DNA from: CAIWHR01 sp040006895
GTDB lineage: Bacteria > Pseudomonadota > Gammaproteobacteria > Burkholderiales > Casimicrobiaceae
Direction of reading: 5' to 3'
Assembly: GCA_040006895.1 (NCBI GenBank)
Contig: JBDTWB010000049.1
Coordinates: 1 to 22,520, forward strand
DNA length: 22,520 bases
Below the pieces are notes generated by a model that was not told where the DNA came from, did not search any database, and saw nothing but the letters and a program-made list of their open reading frames with translations. A program made the position numbers and the translations under genes. Below are positions 1 through 7,187 of this stretch, piece by piece (the stretch's first letter is position 1; each line of letters opens with the position of its first letter).

Positions 1-38
1 GCGGCACTTCGTTAAGCGGCACTTCGTGGCGGAGTGCC
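1..38. repeat. Short direct repeat with overlapping inverted repeat, left edge
   Basis: A 12-base unit, GCGGCACTTCGT, occurs at 1-12 and again at 16-27, giving a 15-base period. The second copy also forms an inverted repeat: GGCACT at 18-23 faces AGTGCC at 33-38 across a 9-base loop. It lies just past the 3' end of the slyD-type gene. It could be part of a transcription terminator (there is no clear T-run) or the edge of a larger intergenic repeat cut off by the window. Function cannot be decided from what is visible. Confidence 0.4.
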
Positions 39-45
39 CCGCGGG

Positions 46-534
46 CTAGTGGTGGTGGCCGCCCGCGCCGTGCACGTGGCCGTGGGCGAGTTCCTCTTCG
101 GTGGCAGCACGAACATCGAGGATCCGGCAATCGAAGCGCAAGCTCTTACCCGCCCAGGGATGGTTCCCGTCCATCACCACCTTGCCGTCGGCAATGTCGG
201 TGACGGTAAACACGATGCCCTCGCCCTCGGCCTCGTCCGGATTGGCATAGGCCTCGAACTGCATGCCGACCTCGACCTCGGGCGGCAGGCGATCCGCCGG
301 CTCGATCTTGACCAGTTCCGGGTCGTAATCACCGAATGCCTCGGTGGGCTCGACCTTGACCGTCACCTCGTCGCCGGCCTTCTTCATGGTCAAGGCTTCC
401 TCGAGCTTGGGCAGCATCCCGGACTCCCCGCCGTGGAGGTAGGCAATGGGCTCGTCGGTCTCCTCGAGCAAGACGCCGGCATCATCGTAGAGCTGGAACG
501 TGAGTGTGACGACAGTGTTGGTGAAAACGTTCAT
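46..534 (-). CDS. slyD: FKBP-type peptidyl-prolyl cis-trans isomerase, SlyD-like
   Basis: A 162-residue protein with the FKBP/SlyD layout. An N-terminal FKBP half reads TLTFQLYDDAG then LEETDEPIAYLHG, followed by the insert-in-flap chaperone-type segment (EPTEAFGDYDPELV) and a return to the FKBP fold (DGNHPWAGKSLRF, the family's GNHPLAGK-type motif). The family catalyses cis-trans isomerisation of prolyl bonds and acts as a cytoplasmic folding helper. The tail (about residues 150-162) is histidine-rich, ending HGAGGHHH, which fits the nickel- and metal-binding tails of SlyD proteins, although it is short. The open frame extends far upstream, but the ATG at 534 begins a normal SlyD N-terminus and has GAGG at a suitable distance. 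The gene diverges from roxA. Several FKBP paralogues can exist per genome, so the exact symbol is less certain than the family. Confidence 0.9.
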   Translation of the reverse strand: MNVFTNTVVTLTFQLYDDAGVLLEETDEPIAYLHGGESGMLPKLEEALTMKKAGDEVTVKVEPTEAFGDYDPELVKIEPADRLPPEVEVGMQFEAYANPDEAEGEGIVFTVTDIADGKVVMDGNHPWAGKSLRFDCRILDVRAATEEELAHGHVHGAGGHHH

Positions 535-611
535 GAGGGACCTCGAAAAGCGGAATGAAATGGTAGAGACGCGCGAAACGCAGAAGGGTTCGCGGCTGGA
601 GATGTAAAGGC

Positions 612-638
612 ATTGTAGCAGCGCTCCGCCGCTATAAT
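612..638. promoter_or_regulatory. Divergent -10 boxes between slyD-like gene and roxA
   Basis: On the plus strand a perfect TATAAT lies at 633-638, which would start roxA transcription near 645. On the minus strand TACAAT (complement of 612-617) is a good -10 for the slyD-like gene. The two boxes are only 15 bases apart, so the two promoters overlap. No convincing -35 hexamer is visible for either. The TATAAT position argues that the ATG at 646 is too close to the transcript start to be the roxA initiation codon. Confidence 0.55.
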
Positions 639-708
639 CGGCCCCATGGTTTACTCGCGCACCCGGCCGCAGCGCCTCCGCCGTCCGGCCGCGAGAGAGC
701 CGGACGGC

Positions 709-1890
709 ATGGCACTTGGTCCGCTGCTGGGGGGCATCACGGCCGCCGCGTTCCTGCGGCGTCACTGGCAGAAGGCGGCGCATCTCGCGCGCGCCGCGAT
801 GCCCGGTTTTGACGGCGTGGTCGACCGCGATGCACTCTTTGCGCTGGCCGCGCGGGACGATGTCGAGTCGCGCCTCGTGCAGCGCATCGGGGCACGTTGG
901 TCGCTGGCACACGGACCGTTCACCCTCCGCACACTGCGCGCCCTGCCCGCGCGCAACTGGACGCTGCTGGTGCAGGGCGTGAACCTTCACGTTCCCGCGG
1001 CCGACGCGTTGCTGCGCCGCTTTCGGTTCGTGCCTTACGCCCGGTTGGACGACCTCATGGTGAGCTACGCCGCGCCCGGCGGTGGCGTCGGGCCGCACCT
1101 CGACGCCTACGACGTGTTCCTGCTGCAGGGCTTCGGCCGGCGCCGCTGGCGCTATGGTCGGCAGGATGATCAGGCGTTCCGGCCCGGTCTGCCTCTGCGG
1201 GTACTGCGTCGATTCACACCGACGGAGGACGCGATCCTCGCGCCGGGCGACATGCTCTACCTGCCGCCCGCGTACGCGCACGACGGGGTCGCGCTCGAAC
1301 CCTGCACCACCTACTCGATCGGCTTTCGCGCGGCCACGGCAAGCGAGACCGCCGCGGCCTTCCTGACCTACCTGCAGGACTCGCTCGACGTGCCGGGGCG
1401 TTATGCCGATCCCGATCTCGCGGCGACGCGCGAGCCCGCGCGCATCAGCCCGGCCATGCTACGCAAGGTGGTCCGGATGGTGAACGGCATCACGTGGAAC
1501 GCGACCGACATCGCGCGGTTCCTCGGAAGCACGCTATCGGAGCCCAAGCCATCGGTCTATTTCGAACCGCCGTCCGCACCGCTCTCACGCGCGGCCCTTG
1601 CCAAGCGCATCGCGCGCGGCGGGCTGCGCCTCGACCTGCGCACGCAGTTCCTCTATGACGATGCGTGTTTCTACATGAACGGCAGCGTCATGTCGCGCGC
1701 CAGCGTAGGCGTCGGCGCGGCGCGAACCCTCGAGGCCCTCGCCAACGATCGGGCGCTACCCCCGGCGCGGGGACCACGCCCGAGCGCTCCAGTCCACGCT
1801 CCCGCGCAGGAACCACTCCCCAGCGTTGCCGTCCTCGCTCTCATTTACGACTGGTACGTCGATGGCTATGTCCACCCCGGAAACGCATGA
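709..1890 (+). CDS. roxA: Ribosomal oxygenase RoxA (50S ribosomal protein L16 arginine 3-hydroxylase), JmjC/cupin family
   Basis: A 393-residue Fe(II)/2-oxoglutarate oxygenase of the YcfD/RoxA type, which hydroxylates an arginine of ribosomal protein L16. The JmjC iron site is visible: GPHLDAYDVF supplies His130 and Asp132, and AYAHDG supplies distal His191, very close to the E. coli YcfD positions. The N-terminal FLRRHWQK matches the family's ERHWQK start. The C-terminal part (after about residue 210) is the helical dimerisation/winged-helix region. Length fits (E. coli about 373). The open frame reaches an ATG at 646, but that sits only 8 bases after a TATAAT box and would add 21 Arg/Pro-rich residues, so ATG 709 is preferred. 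The 3' end overlaps the next gene by about 29 bases, suggesting co-expression. Confidence 0.9.
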   Translation: MALGPLLGGITAAAFLRRHWQKAAHLARAAMPGFDGVVDRDALFALAARDDVESRLVQRIGARWSLAHGPFTLRTLRALPARNWTLLVQGVNLHVPAADALLRRFRFVPYARLDDLMVSYAAPGGGVGPHLDAYDVFLLQGFGRRRWRYGRQDDQAFRPGLPLRVLRRFTPTEDAILAPGDMLYLPPAYAHDGVALEPCTTYSIGFRAATASETAAAFLTYLQDSLDVPGRYADPDLAATREPARISPAMLRKVVRMVNGITWNATDIARFLGSTLSEPKPSVYFEPPSAPLSRAALAKRIARGGLRLDLRTQFLYDDACFYMNGSVMSRASVGVGAARTLEALANDRALPPARGPRPSAPVHAPAQEPLPSVAVLALIYDWYVDGYVHPGNA

Positions 1891-2380
1891 TGCCGTGCCG
1901 GCGCCCTCGGAGCGCCTTCTCGAGTCCGTTGCCGCGCAGGTCGAGGCGATCGACCTCCTGGTGAATCGCGCACGCCGGACCCTGCGGGTGTTCGACGTCG
2001 ACCTCGCGAACATGGGCTGGAACACGCCCCCCCGAACCGACGCCCTGGTTCGACTGTTGCGGCGCTCTGCCGAGGCCCGCGTGCAGATCATCGTGCATGA
2101 CACGCGCCATCTGGAAAGCAACTGCCCACGACTGGTGCGGCTGCTGCGGCAATGGAGCGAGGTGGTCACGATCTATCGCACCGGACCGGCGGCCCGCGCG
2201 GCGTCCAATCCGCTGGTGATCGTCGACGAACGCGATTTCCTGCATCGCTTTCACGCGGCCCAGCCACGGGCCAGCCTCGCTCTCGACGCACCGGCCCAGG
2301 CGGTGCCGCTCGTGCGTCGATTCGATGAAATCTGGGCGACCGGGGAACCGGGCATCGGCGCCACAACGTTGGGTCTATAG
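1862..2380 (+). CDS. Uncharacterised protein downstream of roxA, possible PLD-like/DUF7931-type domain
   Basis: A 172-residue protein with no signal peptide or membrane segment. Visible features are an N-terminal helical part, a strand-rich core (RTLRVFDVDLANMGW, then ARVQIIVHDTRHLESNCPRLVRLLRQW) and a C-terminal IVDERDFLHRF / FDEIWATGEPG stretch. The alternation and the VIVDERDFLHR-type motif recall the phospholipase-D-like half-domain that, from memory, is labelled DUF7931 and is often fused to or next to GNAT acetyltransferases in betaproteobacteria. No catalytic HxK motif is seen, so enzymatic activity is doubtful. The frame could start at TTG 1826; ATG 1862 or ATG 1868 is more likely. 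It overlaps the roxA 3' end and is probably in the same transcript. The family assignment is an inference from memory. Confidence 0.7.
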   Translation: MAMSTPETHDAVPAPSERLLESVAAQVEAIDLLVNRARRTLRVFDVDLANMGWNTPPRTDALVRLLRRSAEARVQIIVHDTRHLESNCPRLVRLLRQWSEVVTIYRTGPAARAASNPLVIVDERDFLHRFHAAQPRASLALDAPAQAVPLVRRFDEIWATGEPGIGATTLGL

Positions 2381-2404
2381 GGCTTGACGCACTGCACAAT
2401 CTCT

Positions 2405-2432
2405 TTGAAAACACTGTACTTTGTGGTACAGT
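2405..2432 (+). promoter_or_regulatory. Sigma-70-type promoter with perfect 20-bp inverted-repeat operator
   Basis: TTGAAA at 2405-2410 and TACAGT at 2427-2432 are spaced by 16 bases and form a plausible -35/-10 pair for the lipoprotein gene at 2514. Covering the spacer and the -10 box is a perfect inverted repeat: ACTGTAC (2413-2419), a 6-base centre, and GTACAGT (2426-2432). A repressor bound here would block RNA polymerase directly. The spacing between the CTG and CAG half-sites is 12, not the 10 of a LexA box, so SOS control is not supported. Half-sites of this sort are common for TetR-type repressors, but no regulator gene lies in the window. Confidence 0.6.
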
Positions 2433-2513
2433 TCAGGGCAGGTCACGAGGGCCGGATGACCGGCCACCCCGTTGACCCACAACGACTACCACTCCAATAG
2501 GGAACCCTCCTCC

Positions 2514-2789
2514 ATGAACAAGTCGATCCTTCTCGCGGCAGCCGTGGCGTTTGCCGTCTCCGCATGCGGCGAAAAACCTGCCGATAAGCCGGTCACGCCC
2601 GCTGCCGTCGTCGTCCCGGCGCCCGCGCCGGTCACGCCGCCGGCCGCCGACGCCACCAAGGCCCCGGACGCCGCCACGAGCAGCATGCCCGCCCCGGCGA
2701 CCGCCGCTCCCGCTGATGCCAGCGCTACCCCGACCTCGCCGGGGACCACGACGACGACGGAGCCTGCCAAGGACGCGATGAAGAAGTAA
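2514..2789 (+). CDS. Small Ala/Pro/Thr-rich lipoprotein, function unknown
   Basis: A 91-residue protein. The start is MNKSILLAAA, a short positively charged end followed by a hydrophobic stretch, then a lipobox VSAC with the lipidated cysteine at residue 18. The residue after the cysteine is Gly, so outer-membrane sorting is expected rather than inner-membrane retention. The mature part (about 74 residues) is low-complexity Ala/Pro/Thr with a few lysines (ending AKDAMKK), probably disordered and without recognisable domains. The frame extends to 2472, but the ATG at 2514 gives the clean signal peptide. The gene stands alone, with its own promoter carrying a perfect inverted repeat and a strong terminator, so it is an independently regulated unit. 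Function cannot be assigned. Confidence 0.8.
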   Translation: MNKSILLAAAVAFAVSACGEKPADKPVTPAAVVVPAPAPVTPPAADATKAPDAATSSMPAPATAAPADASATPTSPGTTTTTEPAKDAMKK

Positions 2790-2817
2790 GCATCGGCCTG
2801 CACGCAGCCCGCAGCGG

Positions 2818-2845
2818 AAAAGGCCAGCAATGCTGGCCTTTTTTT
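2818..2845. terminator. Bidirectional Rho-independent terminator
   Basis: GGCCAGC (2822-2828) pairs perfectly with GCTGGCC (2832-2838) around a 3-base loop. Seven T residues follow at 2839-2845 and four A residues precede at 2818-2821. It ends the plus-strand lipoprotein transcript 29 bases after its stop codon. Because the flanks are A-rich on one side and T-rich on the other, it can also terminate purC transcription from the minus strand, whose stop is 19 bases away. Confidence 0.9.
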
Positions 2846-2863
2846 CGTCCCGCTCCCGAGGAG

Positions 2864-3586
2864 CTAGAGGGGCACGCCGATGCGTTGGGCGACCTCGCGA
2901 TAGTGCTCGATGACACTGCCCAGGTCGCGCCGGAAGCGGTCCTTGTCGAGCTTCTCGCCGGTCGTCGTGTCCCACAATCGGCAGCCATCGGGCGTGAACT
3001 CGTCGCCGAGGACGAGCGGGCCGGCCAGGTCCTCGACCGGGTGACCGAACTCGAGCTTGTAATCGACGAGATCGATGCCGGCGGCGGCGAACATCGGCTG
3101 CAGCAACGTGTTGACCTGATGGGTGAGCCGTTTCATCGCGGCGATCTCCTCGACGTTCGCCCAGCCGAGCACCCGGATGTGATCGTCGTTGACCAGCGGA
3201 TCGTGCAGGGCATCGCTCTTCAGGAAGAACTCGAAGATCGGCTCGGGCAGGCGCGTGCCCTCCTCGATCCCATAGCGCTTGGCCATCGAGCCGGCGCACA
3301 CGTTGCGCACCACGCATTCCACCGGCAGCATCTTCATCGCCTTGACCAGCGATTCGCGCTCGTCCAGCAGGCGCACGAAGTGGGTTGCCACACCGGCATC
3401 GGCCAGCCGGCCCATCACGTAGGCATTGATACGGTTGTTGGTCTCGCCCTTGCGATCGAGCTTCGCGAGCTTGGCCCCGTCGAACGCCGACACGTCATCG
3501 CGGTAGTGCATCACCAGGCGATGCGGGTCATCCGTCGCGTACACCGTTTTCGCCTTGCCCCGGTAGAGCTCCTGGCGCTTTTCCAT
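2864..3586 (-). CDS. purC: Phosphoribosylaminoimidazole-succinocarboxamide synthase (SAICAR synthetase)
   Basis: A 240-residue enzyme (E. coli 237) that joins aspartate to CAIR using ATP in de novo purine synthesis, in the cytoplasm. The N-terminal LYRGKAKTVY is the family ATP-binding start. SAFDGAKLAKL, ETNNRIN, PVECVVRN-CAGSMAKRYG and DPLVNDDH are the conserved SAICAR synthetase blocks, and VDYKLEFG followed by LGDEFTPDGCRLWD is the C-terminal signature. The frame continues upstream to 3709, but ATG 3586 begins the standard sequence and is preceded by GGAGG and GGAG Shine-Dalgarno-like stretches. It is the last gene of the dapA-bamC-MBL-purC row; 43 bases separate it from the hydrolase gene. 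In E. coli purC also lies just after dapA-bamC. Confidence 0.97.
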   Translation of the reverse strand: MEKRQELYRGKAKTVYATDDPHRLVMHYRDDVSAFDGAKLAKLDRKGETNNRINAYVMGRLADAGVATHFVRLLDERESLVKAMKMLPVECVVRNVCAGSMAKRYGIEEGTRLPEPIFEFFLKSDALHDPLVNDDHIRVLGWANVEEIAAMKRLTHQVNTLLQPMFAAAGIDLVDYKLEFGHPVEDLAGPLVLGDEFTPDGCRLWDTTTGEKLDKDRFRRDLGSVIEHYREVAQRIGVPL

Positions 3587-3629
3587 GCTCTCCAACCTCC
3601 GTTGCGTGATCTTGACGACCAGTCGGCGA

Positions 3630-4394
3630 TCAACACGACCGCCAGGCGAAGCCCAGCGACTGATCGGCGATGCCCACCCAATCTCCGCTGCAGGACAGCG
3701 CTGCCGCAAGGGCAGCCCGCGCCCGCGCCGGGGTGTTGTTCTGCTGGGAAAGATGGGCGGCGATGATGTGCTTCAAGCGGGAGGTGTCGATGCTCGCCAC
3801 GATGGCCGCCGCCGCATCGTTGTCCAGATGTCCGAAGCGACCGGCAATACGCTGCTTCAGCATGAAGGGATAGTCGCTGCCGGCGAGAAGCTCCCGGTCG
3901 TGGTTGCACTCGATGACCAGGGCGTCGCATCCCGACAGGCTCGCCTCCACGAACGGCGTGGACGTACCGATGTCGGTGAGAATTCCGAACCGGTGGACGC
4001 CATCGGTGACCACGAACTGGACCGGCTCGCGAGCGTCGTGCGGCACCGGAAACGGGTGGATCTCGAGATCACCGATGGCGAACTGATCGTGGCTGTCGAA
4101 GCCGTAGATCCGTTCCGCCGCGTCCAGGCGACCAGCCGACGCCTGCAACGTTCCGAAGGTGGCCCACACCGGGATCCGATACTTGGCCGCGAAGGCCGGA
4201 ACGCCACCGACGTGATCGGCGTGCTCGTGGGTCACGAGGATCGCGCTGATGTCGGTGGGCAGGAGACCATGGCGGCCGAGTCGCGTAGCGACGTCACGCA
4301 CCCCGAAGCCGCAATCGATCATCACGCACGTGCTGCCGGCCTGCACCACCAGGCCGTTGCCCTCGCTGCCGCTGCCTAAGGACGCGAAGCGCAC
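3630..4394 (-). CDS. MBL-fold metallo-hydrolase, YycJ/WalJ-like
   Basis: A 254-residue metallo-beta-lactamase-fold protein. The start RFASLGSGSEGN is typical of the YycJ/WalJ group. The metal-binding motif THEHADH gives His56, His58, Asp60 and His61, and Asp27 sits in the MIDCG motif. ILTDIGTS and VIECNHD supply further conserved acidic and histidine ligands, and AAHLSQQNN is the late His motif. Family members are suspected 5'-3' DNA exonucleases or nucleotidyl hydrolases; the substrate here is unknown. Translation probably starts at GTG 4394, which gives the exact family N-terminus, although no good ribosome-binding site is seen. It lies between bamC (98-base gap) and purC in the same direction. 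Confidence 0.88.
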   Translation of the reverse strand: MRFASLGSGSEGNGLVVQAGSTCVMIDCGFGVRDVATRLGRHGLLPTDISAILVTHEHADHVGGVPAFAAKYRIPVWATFGTLQASAGRLDAAERIYGFDSHDQFAIGDLEIHPFPVPHDAREPVQFVVTDGVHRFGILTDIGTSTPFVEASLSGCDALVIECNHDRELLAGSDYPFMLKQRIAGRFGHLDNDAAAAIVASIDTSRLKHIIAAHLSQQNNTPARARAALAAALSCSGDWVGIADQSLGFAWRSC

Positions 4395-4492
4395 GGGATG
4401 TACCGCGGCAGCGCCGACATGCGGCCGCCGGTACCGGTCATGTTGTGCATGCGCCCAATTTCCCCGCGCTTCGGCAATCCCCGCATGGCGTG

Positions 4493-5617
4493 CTACTTGA
4501 GCTGATCGCGCAGGAGTCCCAGGATGCGATTACCGGTGGTGGACCGCTCGGGCGCGCCTTGCGGGTCCTGCACGGCGACCGTGCTGTTGCCGCCCGCTTC
4601 GACGACCGCGACACGGTATTGCTCGGGCTTCTCGGTCTTGTCGCGCCAGAACGCGAATTTCGACAGGAAGCCGGTGTCCTTCTGGGCGGCGTCGGGATCG
4701 GCGTAGCGCACGTAGTACAGGCCCTTCGAGCGATCCCGATCGACCACCGTGAATCCGATCCGGTCGAGCGTAAGCCCGACCCGACGCCAGGCGCGGTCGA
4801 ACGAATCCTCCACGACCAGACGTGAGCTTCCGTCCGCGGCGGTCTCGACGCGGGCGCGATCCGGTACCTTTTCGGAGGCCTGCAACGCCTGCGTCGCCTG
4901 CGGCTCGGTCGCTCCGAAGCGCACCAGCAACCGCGTCAGGAATTCCGCTTCGAGGTCGGGGTTGGGCGGCAGCACCGCCCAGGCGAAGGCCACGGGCGAT
5001 CCCTGGCTCATGGCCGTCGGCATCTGCTCCATGCCGCGATGCGAGAGATAGATCTCCACAGTACCGGGCTCGGCTCCGCGCTCGATACGGGCCCGGAACT
5101 TGTCGCGCTTGTAGGTGTTGTAGAGGACGTCGATGAACTTGCCGAGCTGGCGGCGCAGGAAATCCTGCGGGATCTCGGCGCGGTTCTCGGCCCAGTCGGT
5201 CTCGATGACTCCGATCTGTGGCTGGTCCTGGGCGATGGCGAGGCCGTTGTCGATGAAGAACTGCCGCACCGTGTTCATCGCCTCTTCCGGAGTGGCCTTG
5301 GCGACGATCCAGCGCTCGGTGCCGGCGCGCACGATGCGTGCCTCGGCATTGGCCTTGGGCGCGATTTCGGTGCCCGAGACGGGTCGCGTAGCGTCCCGTG
5401 CGGCGAGCCCGGAGGCCGTCGTCACGTTGTAACGCTCGTCGTACTGCGGTCGGGTGAGGTCGGGCGGGATCTCCAGCGCCGGCGCCGAGGTCGCGGACTT
5501 GTACTCGACCTTCTTGCCGAGCGACGTGGACATGGAACTGCACCCGGCCAGCGCCAATGCCGCAACAATGGCTACGACGAAGGCTCCCGTAAGGGAAAAT
5601 GACTTGACTGCTTTCAT
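4493..5617 (-). CDS. bamC: Outer membrane protein assembly factor BamC
   Basis: A 374-residue lipoprotein subunit of the BAM complex, which inserts beta-barrel proteins into the outer membrane. The first 26 residues are a signal peptide with lipobox LAGC, with Cys26 lipidated. The unstructured N-terminal stretch contains the conserved EIPPDLTRPQYDERY, the part that in E. coli BamC binds BamD. Two helix-grip domains follow: the first about residues 85-200 (ARIVRAGTERWIVAKATPEE onward, then GVIETDW) and the second about 265-365 (LVVEDSFDRAWRRVGLTLDRIGF, then YYVRYADP). ATG 5617 has AAGGTG at a good distance and gives the signal peptide; the frame is open further upstream without meaning. dapA ends 16 bases upstream, so dapA and bamC are co-transcribed, as in E. 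coli. Confidence 0.95.
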   Translation of the reverse strand: MKAVKSFSLTGAFVVAIVAALALAGCSSMSTSLGKKVEYKSATSAPALEIPPDLTRPQYDERYNVTTASGLAARDATRPVSGTEIAPKANAEARIVRAGTERWIVAKATPEEAMNTVRQFFIDNGLAIAQDQPQIGVIETDWAENRAEIPQDFLRRQLGKFIDVLYNTYKRDKFRARIERGAEPGTVEIYLSHRGMEQMPTAMSQGSPVAFAWAVLPPNPDLEAEFLTRLLVRFGATEPQATQALQASEKVPDRARVETAADGSSRLVVEDSFDRAWRRVGLTLDRIGFTVVDRDRSKGLYYVRYADPDAAQKDTGFLSKFAFWRDKTEKPEQYRVAVVEAGGNSTVAVQDPQGAPERSTTGNRILGLLRDQLK

Positions 5618-5633
5618 GCTAAACACCTTGGAA

Positions 5634-6524
5634 TCAGGAGAGACAATCCGCTTCGCGCAATGCGTCGCGCACGGTCTCGTGGTGCCGGGTGGACAGCGGC
5701 GTGAGCGGCAGCCGCAGCACATTCTGGATGAGCCCCATCTCGGCCAGCGCCCACTTCACCGGTATGGGGTTGGCTTCGACGAAGAGTCGGCGATGCAGCG
5801 GCAGGAGCCGGTCGTTGCATTGCCGCGCGGTGGTGATGTCGCCGGCCAGCGCTGCCTTGCACATGTCGGCCATCAGCTGCGGCGCGACATTCGCGGTGAC
5901 CGAGATGACGCCATGGCCGCCCAGCAGCATGTGGGCGAGACCGGTGATGTCCTCGCCGCTGTACACGGCGAAGTCCTCGCGGCGTTGCTCGCGCAGCGCA
6001 CGCAACAGCTCGGTGCCGCGCCCGATGTCGGCGGTGGCATCCTTCAAGCCCACGATCCCGGGAACCTCGGCAAGACGCAGCACGGTCTCGTTGGCGAGAT
6101 CGGCCACGGTGCGCCCGGGGACGTTGTACAGCACGAGCGGCAGATCGACCTTTTCGGCGATGGTGCGAAAGTGCCGGTAAAGACCTTCCTGCGTCGGCTT
6201 GTTGTAATAGGGAACCACCGATAGCGCGCTCGCCGCACCGGCCTTCTTGGCGAACGCCGTCAGCTCGATGGCCTCCGCGGTGGAGTTGGCACCGGTGCCG
6301 GCCATGATCGGCACGCGACCGCGCGAGGCTTCAACCGCCAGCTGGATCAGCCGGCAATGCTCGTCGACGTCGACCGTCGGCGACTCGCCGGTGGTCCCCA
6401 CCATCACGATGCCCGCGGTGCCGGCCTCGACGTGGAAATCGATCAACCGGGCAAGCGCCAGCGGGTCGAGCTCGCCGGCTGCGTGCATGGGTGTAACGAT
6501 CGCGACGAGACTGCCGGTCAACAT
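5634..6524 (-). CDS. dapA: 4-hydroxy-tetrahydrodipicolinate synthase
   Basis: A 296-residue class I aldolase that condenses pyruvate with aspartate semialdehyde, the first committed step of diaminopimelate and lysine synthesis. All key residues fall at E. coli numbering: Thr44-Thr45 in GTTGESPT, Tyr107 in PYYNKP, Tyr133 in LYNVPGRT with Arg138, and the Schiff-base Lys161 in GLKDAT. Length matches the family (292). It is a cytoplasmic tetramer in the family. It is the first gene of a tight dapA-bamC pair, with a possible TAAAAT -10 box about 43 bases upstream. No lysine riboswitch is present in the short leader. Confidence 0.98.
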   Translation of the reverse strand: MLTGSLVAIVTPMHAAGELDPLALARLIDFHVEAGTAGIVMVGTTGESPTVDVDEHCRLIQLAVEASRGRVPIMAGTGANSTAEAIELTAFAKKAGAASALSVVPYYNKPTQEGLYRHFRTIAEKVDLPLVLYNVPGRTVADLANETVLRLAEVPGIVGLKDATADIGRGTELLRALREQRREDFAVYSGEDITGLAHMLLGGHGVISVTANVAPQLMADMCKAALAGDITTARQCNDRLLPLHRRLFVEANPIPVKWALAEMGLIQNVLRLPLTPLSTRHHETVRDALREADCLS

Positions 6525-6566
6525 GGGAAGTGCGTGGTCCTGAGCATGCGATGGCGCAAAAGGTCG

Positions 6567-6572
6567 ATTTTA
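6567..6572 (-). promoter_or_regulatory. Candidate -10 box for dapA-bamC
   Basis: TAAAAT on the minus strand (complement of 6567-6572) lies 43 bases before the dapA start. This gives a plausible transcript start near 6560 and a short leader. No good -35 match is visible at 16-18 bases, so the call is weak. Confidence 0.35.
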
Positions 6573-6614
6573 GCGCATGGCAGCCCGAGCCGGGCCGCGA
6601 TCGACGTTGCAGGG

Positions 6615-7187
6615 CTAGGAAGGGGTCGAAGGCATCGTGTCTCCGGGCCCGAGCAGGGGCGGCCAGAGGCACCCCCTCCCCACAGCCGCAAGACGCTGCA
6701 CCACGGCCCGGCGGGACGCCGATCGCACTTCGCCCTGCTCGAATGCCACCACGGTCAGGACCGCTGCGACGCTCGCGGCGAGCTCGCCCGGAGCAAGCAG
6801 GAAGTCGGGGTTGGATGGCTTCCCGAAGGCGCCATTGCCGAGCGCAAACGTTTCGTAGAGCAGCACCCCGTCCGCCGCCAGCGAAGCGAGCAGATGCGGA
6901 AACAGCGGCCGGTGCAGGTAATTGGTGACGACGATCGCGTCGAAGCGTTCGGTGCATAGCGGCCACGTCCCGCTCTCGAGGTCGACGCACCGCGTGGTGA
7001 TCCGCGGGACGTCGGCGAGCGGTCCGAGAAGGTCAGCAGACCGATCGACCGCAAGCACCTCGCAACCGCGCGCGGCGAGGTAGCGTGCGTGCCGACCCGA
7101 CCCGCTCGCGAGGTCGAGCACCCGGGCACCTGCTCGCAGCAGATGGGCGAAGCGCACGATCCATGCCGACGGCGCTTCGTGTTTCAT
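6615..7187 (-). CDS. Class I SAM-dependent methyltransferase, substrate unknown
   Basis: A 190-residue Rossmann-fold methyltransferase. Motif I is VLDLASGSGRHARYLA (residues 23-38), the acidic residue closing strand 2 is Asp48 in VLAVDRS, and post-motif strand 4 is FDAIVVTNYLHRPLF followed by DGVLLYETFALGN. This TehB/UbiE-like pattern binds S-adenosylmethionine but does not reveal the methyl acceptor. YETFALGNGAFGKPSNPDFLL is a block often seen in small bacterial methyltransferases of this type. The ATG at 7187 has GGGGAG six bases upstream. It reads toward dapA with a 90-base gap, so it may or may not share its transcript. Confidence 0.88.
   Translation of the reverse strand: MKHEAPSAWIVRFAHLLRAGARVLDLASGSGRHARYLAARGCEVLAVDRSADLLGPLADVPRITTRCVDLESGTWPLCTERFDAIVVTNYLHRPLFPHLLASLAADGVLLYETFALGNGAFGKPSNPDFLLAPGELAASVAAVLTVVAFEQGEVRSASRRAVVQRLAAVGRGCLWPPLLGPGDTMPSTPS

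Noticed and set aside
2405..2432. LexA (SOS) box at the lipoprotein promoter
   Set aside because: The half-sites resemble CTGT and ACAG, but the CTG and CAG are 12 bases apart; LexA of proteobacteria needs 10.
4395..4492. A possible 24-codon leader peptide (MHNMTGTGGRM onward) between bamC and the hydrolase gene
   Set aside because: It is very short, has no run of regulatory codons or attenuator hairpin, and its end overlaps the hydrolase start in another frame; chance is enough to explain it.
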